A stretch of 64,000 bases of DNA from NCBI GenBank assembly GCA_035582835.1, contig JAYKAV010002553.1, positions 930,458 to 994,457 on the forward strand, in the 5' to 3' direction. The translations under genes and the position numbers were made by a program. Source of the DNA: Phoebastria nigripes. Its lineage: Eukaryota > Chordata > Aves > Procellariiformes > Diomedeidae. This document shows positions 25,801-40,800 of the stretch, piece after piece. Each line of letters opens with the position of its first letter. Position 1 is the first letter of the stretch. The notes beneath the pieces are model-generated. The model did not search any database. It was not told the origin of the DNA and saw only the letters and a list, made by a program, of their open reading frames with translations.

Positions 25801-28800
25801 GAAGCACAGAACAATTGTCTCTTACAGATGGTGGATTATAAAGTACAAAATGCTGAGATTTCTCAACAGAAATACTTGTGTGTGTACAGTGGAGTACATG
25901 TTCAGGGTCTCCAGTGTGTGCAGGTCATGTGGGACCTACTGAGCATGGGCTCTAGGCTTGATGTGTGCCTGCACAGTAAGAAAAGCGTAGCTTGGGTACA
26001 TCAGACCTACTGTGGCTAGGCAGTAGAGTTGTTCTGTACATGTACCTGAATTTGTCTGGCAACCCAGTCCATGATCCTTCTTTGACCAGCCTGATGTCCA
26101 GAAATCTTACACAAGGGTCCCAAATCCTCAAATTCCACCTGTTTTTCCAGACCTTTAATCTTTTAAATTGGCATTTTTAAAGCTCTGTAAATGTTTTTTT
26201 TTGGGGGGAGGGGGGGGTGTCAGGAGGTTCTGGGTTCAGGACAGCAGTGCAATGGTAACTTTGGTCACACTCTCTCTCTGATTTCATTCTCCTTTTGTAA
26301 AATGAGTAGAGAAGTTCTAAAATCTTTGTCAATATTAGTTATGAATTGTTTCTAAGAGGCTTTGAGATCTTTAGGTAAAAATGTCTCTTAAAGCTTAAGA
26401 TTTATGATTTGTGTTTTATGTTGTTTTAGAATATTTATTGATTCCTGGAGTAACATGAAATAGGGTGGTTTTAAATTATTTTATTAAAGCAATTTTAAGA
26501 AACAAGACTTCTTGAAAATGTGAATAGCTGGATCACTCTAAAATGAACTAACCTGATCTTCGGCTAGTGTAAATTAATATAATCCACTAAATTCAGCTGA
26601 ATTCTATTGAGTACTTTTTACCTCAGTTTAGAGTCAAATATAAAACTTTAAAGAGTGAAGCTCAGAAACATGGGTATTTTTTGTTGAAGTTTTCAAAAGC
26701 TTTTAATGAAAAGTTTCATAGCCCAGTGATGGATTATTTCTCTTTATTTGTCAGGGGACAGTCTATACTTACAAACCTGCCCACAGTGGAGAAGCTGTCA
26801 AACTCCTGGATGCATGCAGCAGTTGTTTTCTGGCAGCTGATTTTCTTACTCCAGGGGACAAATACTGTGTGGTAAGAAATGGTATTCTTTCTTATATATA
26901 ATAGTGGCTCTTTTCAGGTAACCAATATGTTGCTGAGGCACGAAATCAAAAACCTTGCAGAGACTGGGACTGTTCTGATATTTGTTACAGTTGTGTAACT
27001 TCTCATTAAGCAAGTAAATGGCATTAATTCAGTATGGCCTATAAAAGGGTCAGAACTTGCCCTAGAATGCAGGGTGGATAATTCACAGATTGCTAAAATG
27101 TCATATTGGTTCTGCTGTTATTTGTGTGACTCACTATTGTTCAGGAACATAGCTGAACAAAAGCTGGATTCAATTCAGAGAGTAGATGTTGGAACAAGAA
27201 ATTCCTACTGATCTTTTCAGTCTTCAGCACAAATTGGAACAGCCTGAGAGATGCCTCTGTCCTGGGTCCAGGGACAAAGAAGGCCTTACTCATGGATCTG
27301 TCCATTCTGAGAAATTCCTTGCTTTCTTCCTATGCCTTTGACTCCTGCAAGACATATATTTTAGCCAGCAAGTCTGATTCATCTCCAGGCCATGAATTCT
27401 TCAAGTAGCCAGCCTAGGAGCCCTGCGATCTTAATCAGTTAGGTTTGCTGAATCTCTTTGTTTGTCGTTAGCATGGGAATGATAAATTTTACCTGACTCT
27501 GAATGAGTAATGTGAGGGTTGACTGATCTCTAGCCATACTTTACTGTGGAATTACAAAATTGCCTGGATATAAGAACTCAAGCACCATTATGATATGCAT
27601 CATTTTTCATGTGAGAAAACAAGACTTCTCCTTAAGCTCTTTCCTGTGCAAAGAAAATTATAAGCAAGTTTTTCTATTGCTGGCTGAATGGTGGGAGTGC
27701 TAGTATTGATCAAGCTTACATGTTTTGCCCTAGATTGTCTCATTCTGCTTAAAGACCATTCCTGTAGTTGCAGCAATTCACAAAAATTATTAAATGTTTT
27801 CCTTAGGCAGGTGCACCTTGCAGCCACTGGACTTAAAGGAAAAGCAAGATAATTCCAAGCAGAACTAGTAATTCTTGATCTGCTCTGCCCAGACATTAGT
27901 TAAATTTATATTCTATAGGAGATCACTAGTCACTTCCAGGCTATTTGGTTATTCCACCCTCTTTTGACTATGTTTTTCTCTGTTCAACAGTCTGTAACAA
28001 TTTCAGGTGAAGTACAAGTTTGGTTCCTGGAAGATGCAACTTGCCTCAGCAAGCTAAACCTTGATATTGAGGTACGCCTAACCAGGAGCTTATATAGTGA
28101 CTGATACTTAAAATTTTCTTTAATATTTTTCAATTCATAGCATAATATACCACAGATTTAGATCAACCAGTGATGAGGAAAGCTCAGTAGTGTCTTTGAA
28201 CAACCCATGAAAGGGATTTAAAAAAGATTATTTTTCAGAATGTTTCCTTGAACTAATCATGTATTTAACTCAGCCAAAAAGCAGAGGAAATATTTCAACC
28301 TAATGTCCTAGTGATGTGTCTTTAAGCACATATTTGTAAATAACAATCTAAATTTTTATGATATTACTTTATTAATTTTTTATTTTTAATGAGTGTCAGA
28401 ACTGAAAGAAAAGCTTCAAGTGTATAAAAACTAAATGCCTTGACTGATCTGAAAAACAGGTTCTAAGAATTGAGTTGATAAAAGTATTGCAAACTGTTAA
28501 TGCTTTGTCCTGATTTAAGATGCATTCAAACCCTGAAATCTGACATAGTAAGAAAAACAATCACTTTCTATAACAGCTGTACATGTAACAGTGCACTCAC
28601 TGTTTTATTTAGGTGGAACTTCTTTCACTTAAAATCTGGATAGAGGATATAATGTTTTTTTCCGAGGAGCGCAGAATTAGCTTTTCACATGTAGATAAAG
28701 AGCATAGGTAAAATTCCTATGATGTCTCTAAAATCCTTTCTTTGTTAAAAAAAAAAAAAAAAGGTTTTTTTAGATAAACCACTTGGGGTTTCTTCTCCAA

Positions 28801-31800
28801 ATTTTAGGGACTTCTAAACAGTAAAAGAAATTTCATACTAACATATAGCATAATATATAAAAAGATATGAAACTGTTNAGTATCTTTTACTTCTCAACTA
28901 GGCAACTGCTATGGCTTGCTGTCCCTCCTCCAACAGTGTTGCTGTAGGGACCAAAAGAGGTCAAATCTATTTCCTTGATGTTACCAAAGCTGAAGCTCCA
29001 CGGGTTGTTCACAGAATTTTTCTTTCCAAATTTCCAGTGCTGTCTTTGCAGTAAGTATGTAGTAACAAGGGGAGGAATATTGTCCATTTGTTGCTTGAGT
29101 AATGCTGTTAGTTGAACAAAAAAATTGAAGTTTTTATTTTAAAAATAACAAAGTAAAATATTTTAACAGCTTCAGTTTTTTCCAACATATTCTGAATTGC
29201 TTGCAAGAGGAGTAGTAGCAGGATTTATACGAGAGATATATAACAAACTTGTATTTTAAGAAGGTTTAACTGAGCACTGAAGATACTGATGTATAAGATC
29301 CTTTCTGACAGATCACCGTATGCAGTAATTCCATGTATCTGAAATTAGAGGGTTATTTCTCACTGAATATAAATTTGAGGTTTTGTGAAGTTAAGTTTAA
29401 GCCTTTTGGTCATCCCTTCTTATATGGTGATCTTTATTACCATTGCTAATTATTCATTTGCTTACAGTTCCGCAATTTACCAGTCCTCTTGTAATTAGCT
29501 CTAGTGATCTAAAAGGCTTTTTTTGTTTGGTTGGGTTTTTTTTTTTTTTTTTTAAATTATTGAAAAATCTGAGAGTATGTTACTTCTACTTTTTAAAAAA
29601 TAGAATGGATTTTGAACTGTTAAACTTTAATATAAATCTGCCTGTTATTTGGACACTCAGATGTGATCTCTTTTCACAGTTACCTAAGATAAAACATTAA
29701 AAATAGATACAGAAAGCAACTTATTCAAAGTCAAATCAATGCAAACAAAGACATGTCTATTCAAAATAATATCAGAACCTGTATAGTAGTTTTATTTTTT
29801 AAAAAGTGAACTTCAAAGAAAGATTTAATAAAGTTGTTAACATAGACTGCTATGAGGTATCATTAGCTGTAGATTGACCAGCCACTCAGTTAGAAATTGC
29901 ACTCATAGCACTGGGCTTTATATCAGGCCCTAACCCTGTAAACCTAGAAGCTGAAATTTCACTTGCGTTTTTGCCCTCAATGAAGTCAGCAGAGTTATGG
30001 AAGTGGAATTATTTGACCCTCTTTATTGACTGTATTGAACTGTTTTCGACTTGGATTTATATTTTACCTAGTTATGATCAGAGTGGCCAGTTCCTCATCG
30101 CTAGAGCTACAGAAGGACATATCTTTATTCTAGATGCCCGGCCTTCAAAATTATTCCAAGTTCTTGGATATGTAGGTAATATATGTAACAACATCAATTA
30201 CTGTGTGTTTTCACTATTTGCTGTATTTTAAGTATACTTGCTGGTCAGACTAAGCCACGCTCCTTCGTTCTACTTATTTTTTTGGAGGACTACTATTTCC
30301 CAACCATATTTTGTCCTTGCCAATCTTTTTTTTTTCCCCTCTGTAATTTTAGTTAGCAAATGCACCAATATTACTTTTCTTCCAGGGCATGTATAAGTCA
30401 CAGGGAAGAGAATGGATTAGCTGACCAACTGATCACAACTGCAGCACAAAGTAATAGTGCTGGCAAAGAACTTAAGACCTTTGTGGCTCGCCATATGAGA
30501 ATTTAGACTAAAAACTGTAGGTCATGATAGCTGGGTGCAATCTCCTGTTACAAATGTCTGCCTGAGACATCTTTAACATGGGGACTGCTGGAGTTGTCAG
30601 CTTTGCTGGTTGATACTGAAGAATAAAAAATGATGAAATTTTAACTCACAAAAAAATTCTTCTGAAATTTGTAAGTTTGTTTATGCAGTCTCTCAATTCC
30701 AATAACATTATACTTACAGATCACATCTGTGCATATAGACCTTCATTGTAATTTTAAGTATAAAGGACATTATTTTATCATTTTAATTGGTTTGACAAAT
30801 ATAGAATTACATGTCCTTAGATAATTTTCAGAATTTGCCTGATCATGTTTTCAATGTCTGGCTGGCTTCTTAGAGGAGGGCTTTTCTGTACTTTATCTGG
30901 CAGTTATCAGCAGACAGCCTCAAAATTGCTAGAATTCAAGCTGGATGTAAAATCAGATTTGAATGTTTAATGTAATAATAACATTCTGGTGCTTAGCATT
31001 CTCAGTACCCGATGCCTCAAGCTGAAGTTGTGTGCATGCAGCACTTTCTGAAACCAGGTTGGGGCTTGTCTGACATTTTAATGCAACTTCAAAACTCTGT
31101 GGTTGAGCTGAGATGTTTTCTGAAAAGGGATATCGTTTTGTTTCACATGATATCTTAGTAAAAACAATGTTACCACGCTTCAGTAACAATTTGCATTGGC
31201 GTTCCCTATCTGCTTCAGTGCTGGCAGATGAAGTGCTGGATCTTTCTGTAGTTTCTGACTTCAAGAATGACTTAGTTGAAGTGGTGGCACTTCTTAATGT
31301 AGCAGAGGTCCAGCGAGCAAGACTGGANATTTTTTGTCTATCTTCAGCACTCACAACAGGTAAGAAATATATACTATGTGATATTCTTCTAAGGCAAGAA
31401 CATATTGCCATCCCTTAACACAAAATATTAACAATCTTAATCTCTTTCTTCATCTCATCTGTACATTCTTTGGGGACACCATTTCTCATACAGCAGTCTG
31501 TAGACTTATAGTCAGATGAATCATTTCAGCAGAAAGACTGTGATATTTTGAGGGAAAGCCAAGGAAGGAAGGAGAGAAGGAATTGACTTGCAGAATCACA
31601 AAGCTACCACTTAACTACTACTACTACTGGTGGTTGTTGTTATTGTTTTTACTATTGTTACTACTGTGTGGGCAATGCCCAAAGCCAGCCACAAAGAGGC
31701 CTTGGGCTTGGTATCACCCATATGCAGACTAGCACATCAGGTATTCAAAGTGGAATCAATCCCACCAGCCTCTTCAAAGAATTATCATAGCTCATTAGGA

Positions 31801-34800
31801 AAAGGTTAAAGGTTGATATATCTCAAAAAATAATGATTCCCTGTCTTTGTTATAGCTTTTCTGTATAAAAGCACCAAGGAAAAAATCCACTGTATTTAAA
31901 AAATATTAACTTGTATCCCAATAAGGAATGTTACAAAGAAACATTCTATGAAAAAAATGGGGCTATGAGGAAAAGGGGAGAATTAAGGAGACTTAAGAAT
32001 GGCGTACCTCCATTCACCTTCTGGAAATCTGGCCCTGTGTATCTGCAGTGTGCAATGTACATATTGGGACATCACTGTTAAAATCTCTATTCATAATCTG
32101 GAAGTAAAATGAAGGGAATCTGTTAGTCTTTCACTAAATTGAGTAACCCATGCTAAATTCTCAAATACTTTTCATGATTTGTTTTATATATGCCATCCTC
32201 AACTGTGAAACAACTCAGGAATTTGTTTGTGTCATTCAGGACACAGCTGTAATATTATAGCATTTTGGAAGTACTATAAGCAAGAAAAAATGGACCTGAG
32301 TGTAATGAGTGATCACAGAACTTTTAATTGTGTCTGATATTCTAGGAATATCTAAAACTGATATTCTAGGAATGCATTGATTTGGGGCACTTTCTGGAAT
32401 CAGCAGGGAAACTAATTCAGTTGTCATGAAAGGGCTTAAATGCATTATCTTAATTAAGGCACAGTGCAGGCTAATGTTGTGCTTGGTGTCCTCACTGTGC
32501 AGCCAGCACAGGACAGGCTTGGTTGGCAGTGGCACCATGCGCTTCCAGTTTTATGTCTCTTCCACCTAAGAATTGCCAAATCAATATAGTTTGAGGTTTC
32601 AGTGATGTCTTCTACCTATCANGTTACAGCAAAAGGCAGCCTGTGTTCATTATTAACATCATTCTATTTTCATATCATTTTACTCACATTATATGCAATT
32701 GAATTACTAACAAAGCCTTTTGTGGAGAAAACTTCTGTAAAACTGTTAGTAAGCCTAGTGTCAGATTTTCTAGTTATTTACATTTAATTTTTAAAAGGCC
32801 TTACAATTTACAAACTTTTTAAAAAGTAGTTTTCAATGAAGTTAGTATTGTCTTTAAATATTCACTAATTTTGGGCTTCTTTTTGTGCCTATTTTTAGAC
32901 ATATAAAATGGGGCTTGATTTTCCAAGTTGCTGAAGATCTACAGTTATTGCATCAGTCTTAATTTCAGGTGTCTCTTTAAAGCTCAAATTAAGGAACCAA
33001 AAAGAATAAAATGCCTTTTTGAAGATCTGAACTTAAGCGTTTTAACCAATACCACCCAGACTGTGTGTACGTTATGGCAGAGATGCCTAGATAAGTTCTA
33101 GATGAAGGCAATGATGACATGAACCTCCATGCAAACTAATTAGCACTGCTTACGTAATACCCAAGAAGCAGGGTAAATTAGTGTATACAAATTGTAGCAT
33201 GACTGTGGTTAAACTGTTTCTAGTACTACTTTAAAGCTAGTAGAGCTATCTAGCTTCACTTCAGTGTGCTACATCAGCACAACCCACAGAGTTAGTGTTA
33301 AAGCTAGGTATCTTTAATTCCCAGTCTCCTCCTTGAAAACTCACATCATGCTCACTCCTTGCTGAGATTGGTTTTCATAATTACTTGAAGCACCTGCATT
33401 AGTGGTAGTGATGTCTCTTCCTCCCTGTTTCTTTTTTCGATCTTTTAGATAATGATAAGTATGTTAATGAACAAGGAATGCTTAATGCTAGTGCCATTAA
33501 AAAGGAGCAATATGATCTGGATTACCCTTTGAGCTCAGCAGTCAGATTGAAGGATAATATTGTCTATGGCTACTGTACCTGTGCACCTTTCATCTGTAAA
33601 TACCATCTCTCTGAAGAGGTAATTCTCTGAAGATGCTTTATTTTGGGTGGTGGTTAAATACCAGTGAACAAAGGCTGTAGATGAAGTGAATATAGTAGGA
33701 TATTATCTTAAAGAAATCCTCTCTGCACTAAAAATACCTACTCCATCCATAAACATCAACTTTTGGTATCCTACCACCTGCTCAGAAACCTGGCAAAAGC
33801 AATCTCCTTGTTCTATTACAGAGAAAGCCAAATATTGGTTCTTAAAACTCATACAGCTTGCAGGCACTTCACATGTAGCTTCTGTATGGGAGCTGTGCTT
33901 TTGTGCAGTCTGCTGAGTAACCTGAATATCCAGCCATTGAATGAACTGAGCCAATGTGAGCCCATGACTCTAAGACGCAACTGCAAACCCAGCCGAGCCC
34001 TGCCTCGCAATGAAGTAGTGGGGGCTTCAGGAAGCCACTGTCATTGCCTGCTGATGAACTGGAGCTCTCTGCAGCTCATAGGTCTCCCTCAGTTTAAGAG
34101 TCAGCTCAAGCAAGAAGGTGAATTCCAAAGGTGAGCATTCTTCCTTGAGAAGTCCCATACTTTCTGAGCTAAGAAGCTCCAGGCCCAAACATGCTGAATA
34201 CAGACCCTTTTGAAGAGATGAGAAGCAAATCATCAGCATAGCAATGGTACTGCTTCCTGAGCTCAGTAATCCAACAACATTTTGGCAACGCATGTGATAA
34301 CCCACAAAGCTCTCATTAGTCTTCTCAAAATGGCATAGATACTTCCATCATCCAAACTGCTAACATTTTTTTTGTTTGGCAGAATATGTTGGAAGATCCA
34401 TCAGTATTTTTATCAGAAAAGAGGACTCCTAGCAATCAGTTTGGATCAGGTTTCCTCTGTTTATCACCCAACAGCCAGTGGCTGGCGTCAGCAGCAAAGG
34501 ATGGTGTTTTGGTCATCTATCATACTTTTACTATGGTAGGTAGGCATCCAGGCACAGGCTTTGTTTGGTTTACGTAAGAAAGAGGTGTGAAAGCTACTTT
34601 CTTTCACTATAAGCTTTTCTTCACTTGAATATAAGGTGTTCCAGAAACATTTATGTTGAACATGAACTGACATAGCATTATACAGTACAATTGTTTTTAT
34701 AATGAATGTGTATACGATCATACAAACTACTTACTTTCTTCTCCAGTAAATCTTAGGGTAGATAATTTTACTACTCTTCTTTATCTCCTGCAAAATCAAT

Positions 34801-37800
34801 ATACTACAAACTTTCCCCATCTGTAGTCAAAAATTTTAAACTCATAAATCCTAGTCTTTTATGTACTTTCTATTGACATTTTCGATTGACTTTTATCTAA
34901 AAAAAAAGAAGCATAATTTACAGACATATTCCATTAGAAAAATGTATTTGCTGATACTGCTTCTATGACTTTTGTAGGATATACTTGCTCAAAAGCATTG
35001 TCACTCATATCAAGGAGGGGGAATCAGATCCATGGTATTCTCCCTGGATGGCAAATTCATCCTCGTTAATGGTGAAAATGATGGTGCCCTGGTGTGTCTG
35101 AAATGGAAGTATGTATAAACTGGCAGACCAATATTGATGGTGTAAATTCTTATATCCTGACAGACTAATTTTTGCATCTACTTGTGATTCTAGACTTCCT
35201 TTTTATTAGTCGCAAAGTAAGGAGAAGAATTGGATAGAAATAAAATCACTCCTCTCATCTTTAGAGGCAGTCTCCTAGCTCATGAGAAGTCTTGTACTTC
35301 GGGTATGGTTGCAATACAAGATATAGGAGTATCTTCTGATAAGTATTACCTATAGTGAGTTTCTTCTCACTCTCAAATAAACCATCTGGAAGGGTCTCGC
35401 TGGGGATGTAAGGGATGTAAACTCATGAGATACTATTTTAACACAGTGATTAGGAGACATCACAGCTTTAATGGGAATTCAGCTGTGGCTGTAGAGAGGT
35501 CTTAGCAGACATTAGGATTAAGAGACACATGAAACTACAGCTTTTCTGTGGTATAACAAATGTTCAGGTAGATGCATAAAGATGACTCCACCAGAACAAT
35601 ATTTCTAATCTGGGTAATCCATCTTTCAGAATTTCTAATTCTGTGGAAACTTCACGTAATTATGCAATTCTAGAACTCAAACACTATTGAATCATATGTA
35701 AAAATATTGAATAGGCATTTTTAAACAACTTAATAATTGTGTTATAAAGAATATTTAATACTTTGTCCTTTTCCATAATTCACAAAAAATACATCAGTTC
35801 CCTTTCTGTTTACTAGGAAGATAAAGAAAATTGAAATTAAGGAAGCTGCTTTTCACTGGCGATCTCTTCTTGCTGTACTGAACAAGTCTGCTTCAAATGA
35901 AAATGTTGTTTTAAAATCTATGGCAGAATGGCAGTTTGACCCAGAATCCACATCAGAATCACTTCCAGAAGAGAAATTTAAGGTGTTTTCTTTATTTTTA
36001 TGGGGAAAAAAAGTTTGATCATTATCCTAAAATTACACATGGTAAAAACTGTCCTCAAAACAAACTCTGATACTTTTGTAAAAGTAGAAGAATACCCCTG
36101 AGGATAGGCTGAATATGCTTAATTATTAATTTGTGGAATAGTATTATCAAGGAAATGGAATAGTTGTGGGAAGATGACATTTACATCTTCAATTTCACTT
36201 GGTTTCTTCAGCCACAGAAAACTCTGTGAAAGTCAGTTTCTCCTCATGTGAAGTTATGTGTCATTCCCAGTGTGACGTTACTGCTATACATTGTGTGTTA
36301 TACTATACATTGTATATTTTTCTGTGGAAATCAAGCAAAGCAGTGATTACAGAGATTAGTACAGTCAGCCTGTTTGAGTCAAAAGGCTTTGCATAATAGC
36401 AAGGTTTGCAGGATCAAATNTGGGGACTGGTTAGGGAATAAAAATGTTGTAACTCTCTCTGGAATTTGGTGGTGGTGGTGTTGCTTCTAATGTGAGTCCA
36501 TTTTTTATTTCATTTCTGTCTCTCTCCAATTTTCTCTAAGTACCTGAGATGGATGTTTATATCCTTAATTTCAGGAGGCACCACTTAAATCTTCCAATGT
36601 AGAGGTGACAGAAGAAGATGGAAACATCACCAGTTTGTATTCAGCCAGTACCAATGACATGACATGGATAGGTCAGAAAATAAAGAAGGTACTTTCATAG
36701 AACAAGTGTTAATCAAAGCCAGAGTGTTCAAGNGTCAGTAGTGATTTGGGGTGCCAAATTATATGCTGTAAAGGAATCTAGTTTCTAAAGCTTTTCTGAC
36801 ATTTGGACCTCTCTTTAAGGCATTGTGATCTAGACTTTTAGAAATCCTAGGTCAAGGTTATAAACACATCAGAGAAGGTACCTAGCACAATAGGAGCTCT
36901 AAAGACCAAAAGACCACTTCTACACAAGGAGTAAACTAANAAATTTGCCAGAGAAATTGGCTTCTTTTAGAAACTTATAAAGACTTTTTTCTTCTAAATG
37001 TCAAAAAGTTGCACAGAAGATTACTACCAGAAACCAAGCAGGTGCTCTCTTCTTCCCAAGGGCCAGAATAACAAATTCTACAGCACTGATAAATCAATAC
37101 TCAACAATATGACATTAATTACAAAACCCTTGAGGTTTATTTCAGGTTAAGGTTGAGGTGAGTAAGTTATGTAACCAAAGTTTTTTATAAGTAAAAGTGC
37201 ATCAAATCTCTGTCTACTGAGAGGGGATTTAGCACTTTGTGAGCCAAAAAACCTGCTATGTTAATGTTAGTATAGGTTATTTTTTTCCCAGAAGTATGAA
37301 TTCATGGATGCTAGGAGGTTTTTTCTGGTATGAGCCAAAGCTGTGTATTTTGTCCAGCTTTTGAGGTTCAATGATAGGACAAAGCAAAATATCATTGCTT
37401 TCTGGGTGATCTCAGGAGTGACTTTCCAAATTATGATGCAGTTTCACAAGTGGCTCAAGTCAATCTAAGACATACTGCTACTGCAAGTGGCATCTTCTCC
37501 ATTGCTCTCCCAGACATGTATTCCTGTTTCTGCTTTGATGCTGGCACTCATGCTTTGGTGTCTCTACTGGGATTTTTTGGCAAATCCATGTGACTGCATA
37601 CACACGAGTACCACATGACTATTAGTATCAGCTAGGGATAGGTGATGAGAAGCAAAGGTTGAAGGGCAGCAATGTGGTCCTAGGTGGTTTTAAGCTGCTC
37701 ATTAATGTCCTAAGAGACTTGCATCTGACTTTTAGAGGATGGAGTCCATCCAATGTCAGAATGATACACCCCTTCCTTCTCCTCGATCAATAGCCATCAT

Positions 37801-40800
37801 CCTACTTAAAGTTGTAAACTTATTTTAGAAAGCAAATTCCAGAGGTGCAGACTAATTGCAAAATTTTCCCTAAGAGATGAATTGGCAAGGCTTTAGGGGC
37901 AAAGAAAATTTCGCAGCTTCCAGAAGGAGTAACAGATGTTAGTTTACTTGTGTCTTTAAATATCCCACTGGAAATGCTTAATGACAATGAAAAATCTAAG
38001 GAATATAAAACATTTAACAAATTCTGGCAGTAGGCTTTACACAGTTCAATGTGTCTGCAATCATTGCACTTGTAATTACTTCTTTCTTTAATATTTTCTC
38101 TTTTAAGCTCTATTGCTGTACAACCAGTTTATAATGTGACCTGGTTGTACAATCTTTTTTCTCTTGACCAATTCTGAGAATCATCCTATTGAATTAGGAT
38201 TATGTCTGTTTCAGTTATTAATCCCTTTGGAGGTTTGTTTTCTGTACAGATAATGTTCCTTTAGATTATTTCAATCTTTTTTTCTCTTGTCTATTTTTGT
38301 CTTTCAACAATATATTTGTTATATGTCAGGTCATTAGAGAAGAGACTCAGAGGTTTGCTAACCAGAAGAATGAGCTGCAAATGGGAATTAAAAAGCTGCG
38401 TAAAACTGTGAGTTTCTTACAAGGGTAATGGCTCAGTTTTGTTTACAAGTACACTTCCTTTATGGCTATCAGCTCTAGCACTCAGTTACATTTTTGTCAT
38501 AAACTCTGAGCAGACAGGTAATAGAGAGACGTGTTTCTTCAGGGACTATATGCTGAACCTGCCAGGAACTACTGTCTGGTTCTCAGTTTCCTATGCTCCA
38601 AATAAATATTTTGTACCACCCTTATACCTTGAGCAATCTATCCCCTCAGGAGGCTAGTTTCTGCCTGTCTAACAACTTTCCATTATAGAAACTGCTGTCC
38701 TCTCCTCTTCCTTCTGTTTCCTTCCATAAAACCTGCTATCTGCAAGAGGATGAGGCAGAGGGTCACCTAGAGCAGTCTGCCCAGGACCATGTCCAGACAG
38801 ATTTTGATTATCTCCAAGGGTGGAGACTCCTTGACCTCTCTGGGCAACCTGTTCCACTACTTAGTCACCCTCACAGTAAAAAAGTGTTTCCTGATGTTTG
38901 AGCGGAACCTCTTGTGTTTCAGTTTGTGCCCATTGCCTGTGGTCCCATCACTGGGCACCACTGAAAAGAGCCTGGCTCCGCCCTCTTAGCACCCTCCCTT
39001 CAGGTATTTATATACATTGATGAGATTCCCCCCAAGCCATTTCTTTTTTAGGCTGAACAGTCCCAGTTCTCTCAGCCTTTGCTCATATGAGAGATGCTCC
39101 AGTCCCATAATCACCTTCATTGGACTCTCTCCTGTATCAGAAATAGTGTGGCCAGCAGGACTAGGGAAGTGATTGTGCCCCTGTACTCGGCACTGGTGAG
39201 GCCGCACCTCGAATACTGTGTTCAGTTTTGGGCCCCTCACGACAAGAAGGACATTGAGGTGCTGGAGCGTGTCCAGAGAAGGGCAATGAAGCTGGTGAAG
39301 GGTCTGGAGAACAAGTCCTATGGGGAATGGCTGAGGGAACTTGGGTTGTTTAGCCTGGAGAAGAGGAGGCTGAGGGGAGACCTTGTTGCTCTCTACAACT
39401 ACCTGAAAGGAGGTTGTAGAGAGGTGGAGGTCGGTCTCTTCTCCCAAGTAACTAGCGATAGGACGAGAGGAAATGGCCTCAAGTTGCGCCAGGGGAGGTT
39501 TAGATTGGACATTAGGAAAAATTTCTTTACTGAAAGAGTGGTTAAACATTGGAACAGGCTGCCCAGGGAAGTGGTGGAGTCACCATCCCTGGAAGTATTT
39601 AAAAGACGTGTAGATGAGGCACTTAGGGACATGGTTTAGTGGGCATGGTGGTGTTGGGTTGACGGTTGGACTCGATGATCTTGGAGGTCTTTTCCAACCT
39701 TAATGATTCTATGATTCTCTCCAGTATGTCCATGACTCTCACCTCCCTCAACCTGCTAGCAACACTCTCAATACAGCCCAGGATACCATTAGCCTTTTTT
39801 GCTGCAAGGGCACGTTGCTGGCTCATGTTCAACTTGGTGTCCACCAGGACCCCCAGCTACTTTTCTGCAAAGTTGTTTTCCAGTTGCTCAGCACCCAGCA
39901 TGTCCTGGTGCATGGGGCTGTTCCTACCCAGGTGCAGGATTTTGCACTTCCCTTTGTTGAACTGTATGAGATAGATAACAACTCAATAAAGTGATAACAA
40001 CTTAATAAAGTGCTCAGAACTAGGTGCAGGAATTTGCAGTTCCCTTTGCTGAACTGCATGAGATGATAGATAACAACTTAATAATGTTCTCAGAACCAGA
40101 GAATAAAGAATTGTGTACTACAGGTTCTTAGAAAGTATACACAACTTCACATATAACATCCAAATCAACTTTAAGAGAAAGATGAAATATATTCACATAG
40201 TACACTCTGTCACTAGCTACAGGCAGCACATTCTACCAATTACCATGAAGTGGTTAAAAGTGGAGTCAATTAAAATCATTTTCTCTGATATCAAGTTCTG
40301 TAGTGTTAAAAATAGCGTTTCCTCTATTCACATTCAAATTACTTTTTATTCCTTATACTTATTTTAAAAAACAACAGATTCAGAAAATGATGCATGAAAA
40401 TGAACAGGTGCCAGACATTGAGAAACTGGAGCAGCAGGAGTTCAACCTGGATATAGAAGAACAGGAAAGAGCGCAAGCAGAGGCTGAACAAGAAGTGGCC
40501 AGGGTATGGTAGAATGGGGGGAGAACATTTTAAAACTAGCAGTGAAAAGGAGAAAGAATGATTGAAGAACAGAGGATGATCTCAAAGTTGCTGTTCACTG
40601 CTGAAAAGCAGGAAAACTTAAAAGTATTTAAAGTCACTTTTTGAAGCAGGTGAAGCTGCTGATGCAGACATTGCCAGCTGGAATATGATCTATGCCAGAA
40701 ACTATAAATCTGACACTGTGCCCTTGGGCATGTTGCTTAAGTTCTAGAATGCTTTGCTTCACATATAAAATGATGCCTTTCAGTAGTATGCAATATAGTT

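Larger units (their letters stand above)
24762..33448. other. CFAP43 introns 8-14 (non-coding parts)
   Basis: Between exons 8 and 15 the introns are AT-rich with no clear mobile element. Low-complexity spots: T9 then G6-A-G8 at 26194-26217, A16 at 28747-28762, T18 at 29536-29553, (ACT)5 at 31614-31628, and a 16-base direct repeat 'ctgatattctaggaat' at 32334-32349 and 32358-32373. Confidence 0.6.
33619..38329. other. CFAP43 introns 15-19 (non-coding parts)
   Basis: No recognisable mobile element or RNA gene in the gaps between exons 15 and 20; several single N bases (36420, 36733, 36940). Confidence 0.6.

Noticed and set aside
38986..39549. 187-codon minus-strand frame
   Set aside because: It crosses the junction of two CR1 copies and is antisense to the inner one.
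39094..39639. 181-codon plus-strand open frame as a host gene
   Set aside because: It is the CR1 ORF2 C-terminus of the inner transposon, not a host gene.
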